Source: CAZCDM01 sp964497475 (GTDB lineage Bacteria > Planctomycetota > Phycisphaerae > SM23-33). Taken from it: DNA of 12,915 nt. This document shows positions 12,896-12,915 of the stretch, one piece after another. Both the position numbers and the translations under genes were made by a program. The stretch is from contig CAZCDM010000055.1 of assembly GCA_964497475.1 (NCBI GenBank), forward strand, positions 1 to 12,915, written 5' to 3'. The notes beneath the pieces were generated by a model, which saw nothing but the letters and a program-made list of their open reading frames with translations, was not told the origin of the DNA and made no database searches. Within the stretch, counting starts at the first letter, position 1, and each line of letters begins with the position of its first letter.

Positions 12896-12915
12896 ATGGA
12901 GCAGGTCGTAGAGGG
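12896..12915 (+). CDS. Possible start of a downstream gene (partial)
   Basis: An ATG followed by GAG CAG GTC GTA GAG is open to the window edge. It comes 63 nt after the rho terminator, a normal distance for a new gene. There is no Shine-Dalgarno sequence, and only six codons are visible, so the call is weak and the product unknown. Confidence 0.25.

Noticed and set aside
1..12915. Defence island, phage, CRISPR, insertion sequence, or tRNA/rRNA genes
   Set aside because: I looked for transposase motifs, repeat-spacer patterns, terminal repeats and RNA gene cores on both strands and saw none.

Overview
The window is high-GC bacterial DNA with tightly packed genes, almost all on the + strand. 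It contains ordinary chromosomal genes (a chemotaxis receptor, dihydrofolate reductase, histidine biosynthesis genes, Rho), several diderm-type lipoproteins, a type IV prepilin peptidase and a DUF2752 membrane protein. Together with a Rho that lacks the usual N-terminal helical domain, this suggests a member of the Planctomycetota, perhaps a Phycisphaerae-like lineage. That placement is inferred from gene content and sequence style, not from a search. I see no mobile element, phage gene, CRISPR array, tRNA or rRNA.

Layout. 1-1330: the tail of one gene, then a short-looped methyl-accepting chemotaxis protein that ends at a clear intrinsic terminator (1402-1432). 1547-2617: a radical SAM protein with a candidate leaderless promoter and an apparently stripped C-terminal cluster domain. 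2710-4808: a lipoprotein alpha/beta hydrolase followed 2 nt later by a soluble GAF-histidine kinase. 4838-5374: folA on the - strand, convergent with the kinase. 5535-7401: a DUF2752 membrane protein and two overlapping genes for lipoproteins that look like diverged tandem paralogues. 7471-9058: a prepilin peptidase and a small two-helix membrane protein. 9146-9841: an OmpA/Pal-like coiled-coil lipoprotein closed by a strong terminator. 9922-11279: hisH-hisA, overlapping and probably translationally coupled. 11280-11516: a long, C-rich rho leader. 11517-12743: rho with an asparagine-rich disordered N-terminus, closed by a terminator. 12896-12915: possibly the start of another gene.

Function as a whole. 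The genes do not form one pathway. There is a cell-envelope theme (four predicted lipoproteins, a prepilin peptidase, small membrane proteins), a sensing theme (receptor, histidine kinase) and housekeeping genes. I do not see a convincing new multi-gene system. The best leads are the cysteine-stripped radical SAM protein, the paired lipoproteins, and Rho with its N-rich tail and rut-like leader. Candidate promoters of the form TTGNNN-N16/17-TANNNT recur before several genes. They were found by eye and should be treated as predictions.
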